Below, piece after piece: positions 59,510-64,000 of a stretch of DNA of 64,000 nucleotides (positions are counted from its first letter, which is position 1; the number at the start of each line of letters is the position of its first letter). The translations under genes were made by a program, and so were the position numbers. The DNA is from an uncultured Rhizobium sp. (GTDB lineage Bacteria; Pseudomonadota; Alphaproteobacteria; Rhizobiales; Rhizobiaceae), in the NCBI GenBank assembly GCA_945952315.1, contig CAMFIE010000001.1, positions 62,001 through 126,000 of the forward strand, given 5' to 3'. The notes beneath the pieces are model-generated. The model saw only the letters and a program-made list of their open reading frames with translations, searched no databases and was not told the origin of the DNA.

Positions 59510-59995
59510 TCAGTGCCGTGTTTCGTCTTCGAGATCCGGCTGGCCCCACATCTTTTCAAGATTGTAGAACTCGCGGATTTCGGGGCGGAACACATGGATG
59601 ATGATGTCACCGGTGTCAATCAGCACCCAGTCTCCGGCTTCCAGGCCTTCGACCCGCGCGCCGCCGAACCCTTCATCCTTCATGTCGGAAATCAGGTGAT
59701 CGCAGATTGCCGAGACATGGCGGCTCGAACGCCCGGAGGCGACAACCATATAGTCGCCCAGTGCAGACTTGCCGGCAATGTTGATGGTGACGATGTCTTC
59801 CGCTTTCGAGTCCTCGAGGCTTGCGAGGACCAGCTCCAAAGCGCGGGCGGCGGCATCAGCGCCACGTTCCGGGCTTTTCGGGGTGGCAAAAAGCACTTTC
59901 CCCTTTGTGTGTACCGTTGTCAGTTGCGTTCCTTTCCTTTGATGACCAACCGGGCACATGAAAACCGGCGAACCACCGGTTTTGTTCACGAACAT
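59510..59995 (-). CDS. rsfS: Ribosome silencing factor RsfS
   Basis: Binds L14 and blocks subunit joining when nutrients are scarce. The family core starts near residue 47 (ADAAARALELVLASLEDSKAEDI) and includes GKSALGDYMVVASGRSSRHV. The start is uncertain. The ATG at 59995 has a fine AGGAG site but adds about 24 residues of unknown kind, and its first codons hold an 8-bp inverted repeat (59961-59983) that looks like a terminator stem. The alternative is a CTG at 59923 with AAAGGAAAGGA before it, which would restore the usual rhizobial start TTVHTKG. Confidence 0.9.
   Translation of the reverse strand: MFVNKTGGSPVFMCPVGHQRKGTQLTTVHTKGKVLFATPKSPERGADAAARALELVLASLEDSKAEDIVTINIAGKSALGDYMVVASGRSSRHVSAICDHLISDMKDEGFGGARVEGLEAGDWVLIDTGDIIIHVFRPEIREFYNLEKMWGQPDLEDETRH
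59961..59983. terminator. AAAACCGG/CCGGTTTT stem near the rsfS start
   Basis: A perfect 8-bp inverted repeat with a 7-base loop. If rsfS starts at 59923 this is probably a terminator for the nadD transcript; if rsfS starts at 59995 it lies in its first codons. Confidence 0.55.
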
Positions 59996-60173
59996 GCCAG
60001 AGCTCCTACCTGAAATTCAGGACAGAGCAGACTGCGCATGATTGAATCTGGCATTAACCCATTGCGATTTCAAGGTCATGACAGAACCGGAAAGAAGTGC
60101 AGTTAAGCGCTCACCAACATTTTCCGGCAGGGTTTATCCTAATGTGCGAAGCCGGATCGAGCCTTGCTCATGC
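59996..60173. other. Gap between nadD and rsfS
   Basis: 178 bp without a gene. CCTGAA-A-TTCAGG (60009-60021) is a perfect short inverted repeat beside the AGGAG site of rsfS. No further element was identified. Confidence 0.4.
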
Positions 60174-60800
60174 TCACGTCTTGCCCTGCCGGAGCGCAGT
60201 GGAGCTCAGCGACGAGCGCGGCCCATGCAGGAACGTCCACGCAGGCGGGCGCATGGCCGCCAGCCGCCGCGCATCACTTTCATCGATCCGTGCGAAGTTG
60301 AAGCGTTGCGCCATCTTCGAGGAAAGATAGGCAAGCGTGGAGCCCGGCCGGTCGACCACGGCAATCGGATAGGTGCAGGCGATCTGCTGCCAGTTCTGCC
60401 AGCGGTGAAAGCTCTTCAAATTGTCGGCACCCATGATCCAGACAAAATCGACATCTGGTTTCAACATCTTCAGCCACGCCAGAATTTTGGCCGTGTGGTT
60501 TTCACCAAAGGCCTTTTCAAAGGCTGTTACCCGGATTCGAGGATTTTCGGCCAGTTTTTCACTGGCGCTGATCCGGGTTGCGAGCGGAGCCAGTTCCTTC
60601 TTATCTTTCAGCGGGTTGCCGGGCGTCACCATCCACCAGAGCTGATCAAGACCAAGCGATCGGAGTGCGATTTCGGAAACCAGCAGATGGCCGGCATGGG
60701 GTGGGTTGAACGAGCCGCCAAACAGGCCGATTCGCATGCCCCGCTCCGTATGGGGCAAGACCAGATAACGCCGTGCGACCGGTTCTTCCTGCCCCGTCAT
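60174..60800 (-). CDS. nadD: Nicotinate-nucleotide adenylyltransferase
   Basis: Forms nicotinate adenine dinucleotide in NAD synthesis. The 208-residue protein has the nucleotide-binding [14 protein letters not shown] (25-38), [19 protein letters not shown] and the C-terminal [10 protein letters not shown] (ISSTxIR-type motif). The ATG at 60800 overlaps the proA stop (ATGA). A later ATG at 60737 would start directly at the barrel, so the longer form is preferred on coupling grounds. Confidence 0.94.
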   Translation of the reverse strand: MTGQEEPVARRYLVLPHTERGMRIGLFGGSFNPPHAGHLLVSEIALRSLGLDQLWWMVTPGNPLKDKKELAPLATRISASEKLAENPRIRVTAFEKAFGENHTAKILAWLKMLKPDVDFVWIMGADNLKSFHRWQNWQQIACTYPIAVVDRPGSTLAYLSSKMAQRFNFARIDESDARRLAAMRPPAWTFLHGPRSSLSSTALRQGKT

Positions 60801-62083
60801 AGAGGCCTTGTCTGACCGGTGCCATGCACCCGGTACTTGAAAGAGGTGAGCTGCTCGACACCGACCGGGCCGCGTGCATGCATCTTGCCAGTTGCAATGC
60901 CGATTTCCGCCCCCATGCCAAATTCGCCGCCATCGGCAAACTGGGTCGAGGCATTGTGCAGCAGAATAGCGCTGTCGATCTCGTTGAAGAAACGCGCAAC
61001 AGCCCGTTCGTCCTCCGCGAGGATTGCTTCCGTATGATGCGAGGAATAGCGGTTGATATGCGCGATCGCGCCCCCGATGCCATCGACCAATGCCACCGAA
61101 ATGATCTTGTCCAGATATTCGGTGCACCAGTCTTCGTCAGAGGCTGCCTTCAGACCGCCGACAAGCGCCATGATGTCTTGCGAGGCCCGGATCTCGCACC
61201 CTTCCGCACGAAGCGCGTCAAGTATGGGCTTGAGATGCGTTTCAGCCACTGCCCGGTCGATCAGAAGGGTTTCGGCTGCCCCGCACACGCCTGTGCGTCG
61301 CATCTTGGCATTCACCACCACTTTTTCAGCCATGGAGAGATCTGCCGATTTGTCGACATAAACGTGGCAGAGCCCTTCCAGATGGGCAAAGACCGGCACG
61401 CGCGCTTCCGACTGCACCCGTGCGACAAGGCTTTTGCCGCCGCGCGGGACGATCACGTCAATTGTCCCGTCCAGTCCGCCAAGCATGGCACCAACGGCTG
61501 CGCGATCGGCAACCGGCACCAGCTGGATCGCTGCCTCGGGAAGGCCTGCAGTTCTCAGACCTTTGACCAGACAGGCATGAATGGCTTGCGAGGAGGAAAG
61601 CGAATCCGAGCCGCCACGCAGGATGACTGCATTGCCTGCCTTCAGGCAGAGCGCGCCGGCATCCGCCGTCACATTCGGTCGGCTTTCATAGATGACGCCG
61701 ATGACACCAAGGGGTGTGCGGACCCGTTCGATCTTCAGACCGTTCGGACGCTCCCACGCGGCGATGACTTCGCCGACCGGATCCTTCAGCGCTGCAATGG
61801 AGCGTATGCCATCGGCTATCGCGCGGATGCTTTTTTCACTGAGGGTGAGGCGGTCCACGAAAGAGCCCGAAAGGCCGTTCTCGGCGGCCCGCGCCAGGTC
61901 TTGCCTGTTGGCGGCGAGGATCTCCGGAATGGCTTCGATTATTGCCTCGGCCATAGCCTGAAGCGCCCGGTTCTTGGCAGTGCTGTCGGCAATCGAAAGG
62001 GCGTGGCTCGCTGCTTTCGCGGCCTTGCCCATGCGCGCCATCAAGGCCGCGATGCCTTCTTCCTCAAGCGTCCTGTCAAGCAC
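60797..62083 (-). CDS. proA: Glutamate-5-semialdehyde dehydrogenase (gamma-glutamyl phosphate reductase)
   Basis: Second step of proline synthesis. The 428-residue protein has the family blocks [31 protein letters not shown], and the catalytic cysteine in [17 protein letters not shown]. The GTG start at 62083 is supported by GGGAG seven bases upstream and overlaps the end of proB by 8 bp. Confidence 0.95.
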   Translation of the reverse strand: MLDRTLEEEGIAALMARMGKAAKAASHALSIADSTAKNRALQAMAEAIIEAIPEILAANRQDLARAAENGLSGSFVDRLTLSEKSIRAIADGIRSIAALKDPVGEVIAAWERPNGLKIERVRTPLGVIGVIYESRPNVTADAGALCLKAGNAVILRGGSDSLSSSQAIHACLVKGLRTAGLPEAAIQLVPVADRAAVGAMLGGLDGTIDVIVPRGGKSLVARVQSEARVPVFAHLEGLCHVYVDKSADLSMAEKVVVNAKMRRTGVCGAAETLLIDRAVAETHLKPILDALRAEGCEIRASQDIMALVGGLKAASDEDWCTEYLDKIISVALVDGIGGAIAHINRYSSHHTEAILAEDERAVARFFNEIDSAILLHNASTQFADGGEFGMGAEIGIATGKMHARGPVGVEQLTSFKYRVHGTGQTRPL

Positions 62084-63233
62084 CGATAGTCTCCCTCGCC
62101 TTGGTGGCGGTCATCACCATATCATCGCGATGTATCATGGCAGAGCGGCCCGCATAGCCAAGAAGGGCTTCGATGTCACCCGTCTTTCGTCCTGCGATCA
62201 GGCGCGCTTCATCTGCATCATAGCCGCAAAGCCCGCGCGCAATCTCACGGCCATGCGCACCCATGATCGAAACCGTATCGCCCCGGAAAAACTCTCCCTT
62301 CACGGCCTTAACCCCGGCGGGAAGGAGGCTCTTGCCGCCAAGAAGTGCCTGTTCGGCTCCGGCGTCAACCAAAAGCTCGCCAGCCGGTGCGAGCTGCCCT
62401 GCAATCCAGGTTTTGCGCGCCGTCACCGGCGTTCCAGAAGGGGCGAACCAGGAGGAACGCGCCGTTCCGTTCTCGATATCGCGCAACGGATGGTCGGGCT
62501 TGCCCGAGGCAATGATCATCGCGCAGCCGGCAGACGTTGCGATCTTGCCCGCATCAATCTTGGTGCGCATGCCACCGCGCGACAGTTCCGAGGCGGCTCC
62601 TCCAGCCATCGCCTCGATCTCCGGTGTAATCGCCGGGATCACCTCGAGGAATTGCGCATTTGGATCCTGATGGGGGGGCGCGGTATAGAGGCCGTCGATA
62701 TCCGACAGCAGAACCAGAAGATCGGCTCCGGCCATGGTCGCAACGCGGGCGGCAAGCCTGTCATTGTCGCCGTAGCGGATTTCGGTCGTTGCAACGGTGT
62801 CATTCTCATTGATGATCGGAACCGCGCCCATCTTCATCAGTTGGTTCAGCGTTTCGCGGGCATTGAGATAGCGGCGGCGTTCTTCCGTATCGCCGAGTGT
62901 CAGCAGGATCTGGCCAGCGACAATATCGTGACGCGAAAGGCTTTCCGACCAGGCGCGGGCAAGGGCAATCTGGCCAACGGCGGCGGCCGCCTGACTTTCC
63001 TCCAGCTTCAGCGCGCCTGATGGCAGCTTCAGCACCGAGCGGCCAAGCGCGATTGCACCGGAAGACACGACAAGAACCTCGATCCCCCGTTGCTTCAAAC
63101 CGGCTATATCGGCCGACATTGCTTCGAGCCAGGCCGATTTCAGGCCGCTCTTGCGGTCGACCAGCAAGGCGGAGCCGATCTTGATAACGATCCGGCGATG
63201 GCTACCGATTGGCTTGCGGCTGGCCGTTTTCAT
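62076..63233 (-). CDS. proB: Glutamate 5-kinase
   Basis: First step of proline synthesis and the usual site of feedback inhibition by proline. The 385-residue protein has the amino-acid kinase domain ([42 protein letters not shown]) and a C-terminal PUA domain (from about residue 285). Its ATG lies three bases after the obgE stop, so obgE, proB, proA and nadD form one leftward operon. Confidence 0.95.
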   Translation of the reverse strand: MKTASRKPIGSHRRIVIKIGSALLVDRKSGLKSAWLEAMSADIAGLKQRGIEVLVVSSGAIALGRSVLKLPSGALKLEESQAAAAVGQIALARAWSESLSRHDIVAGQILLTLGDTEERRRYLNARETLNQLMKMGAVPIINENDTVATTEIRYGDNDRLAARVATMAGADLLVLLSDIDGLYTAPPHQDPNAQFLEVIPAITPEIEAMAGGAASELSRGGMRTKIDAGKIATSAGCAMIIASGKPDHPLRDIENGTARSSWFAPSGTPVTARKTWIAGQLAPAGELLVDAGAEQALLGGKSLLPAGVKAVKGEFFRGDTVSIMGAHGREIARGLCGYDADEARLIAGRKTGDIEALLGYAGRSAMIHRDDMVMTATKARETIGA

Positions 63234-63236
63234 GCT

Positions 63237-64000
<764 letters not shown>

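Overview
The window is a stretch of an alphaproteobacterial chromosome, almost certainly from the Hyphomicrobiales and probably the Rhizobiaceae. The evidence is the gene order around hemE, rho, mnmE, mnmG, rsmG, parA and parB, the large NAD-glutamate dehydrogenase, TrcR (DUF1013), the LexA box of the form GAAC-N7-GAAC, and the obgE-proBA-nadD-rsfS-rlmH-envC-ctpA gene line. It is nearly all core genome. No rRNA, tRNA, CRISPR array, insertion sequence, prophage or plasmid gene was recognised.

Region 1 (1-12 kb) looks like the chromosomal origin and its segregation centre. Genes left of 2558 (coaE, aroE, maf, ppsR) run leftward and genes from 2962 (hemE, hemJ, rho, mnmE, mnmG, rsmG, parA, parB) run rightward. 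The 403-bp gap between them has one perfect DnaA box and one near-perfect box. Four parS-like sites (one 16/16, three 15/16) lie on both sides of the gap at 1092, 7386, 7426 and 9367, and ParA and ParB are encoded at 9980-11683.

Region 2 (11.7-26.8 kb) holds leuS-lptE-holA, yggS, the acyl-CoA synthetases prpE and acs on either side of the cell-cycle regulator trcR, a small excalibur-type secreted protein, an SDHAF4-like protein (DUF1674), htpX, an RsmB-type rRNA methyltransferase and a heparinase II/III-like protein.

Region 3 (26.9-48.2 kb) holds purH, a UMF1-type transporter, the NAD-GDH, pdxY, a beta-carbonic anhydrase, an MltB-type transglycosylase, asd, a VirK/YbjX-family protein, an MHS transporter with a large inserted domain, a PAP2 phosphatase, leuB, a serine/threonine dehydratase-like enzyme, leuD, a citrate-lyase-beta-like enzyme and several small proteins. 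The most novel-looking signal is the 265-nt leader of asd. It has a good promoter followed by a 39-codon ORF ending in a run rich in Lys and Thr codons, then mutually exclusive RNA pairings. This looks like a leader-peptide attenuator that senses aspartate-family amino acids.

Region 4 (48.3-54.2 kb) is the imuA-imuB-dnaE2 mutagenesis cassette. A perfect alphaproteobacterial LexA box overlaps its promoter, and imuA and imuB share an unusually long overlap.

Region 5 (54.2-64 kb) is a leftward line of envelope, RNA and proline genes: rppH, yibQ-like, ctpA, envC-like, rlmH, rsfS, nadD, proA, proB and obgE (cut by the window end). No wholly new multi-gene system is visible. The candidates for new biology are regulatory: the asd leader, paired palindromes at the trcR promoter, a structured yggS leader, and repeats between gdh and pdxY.
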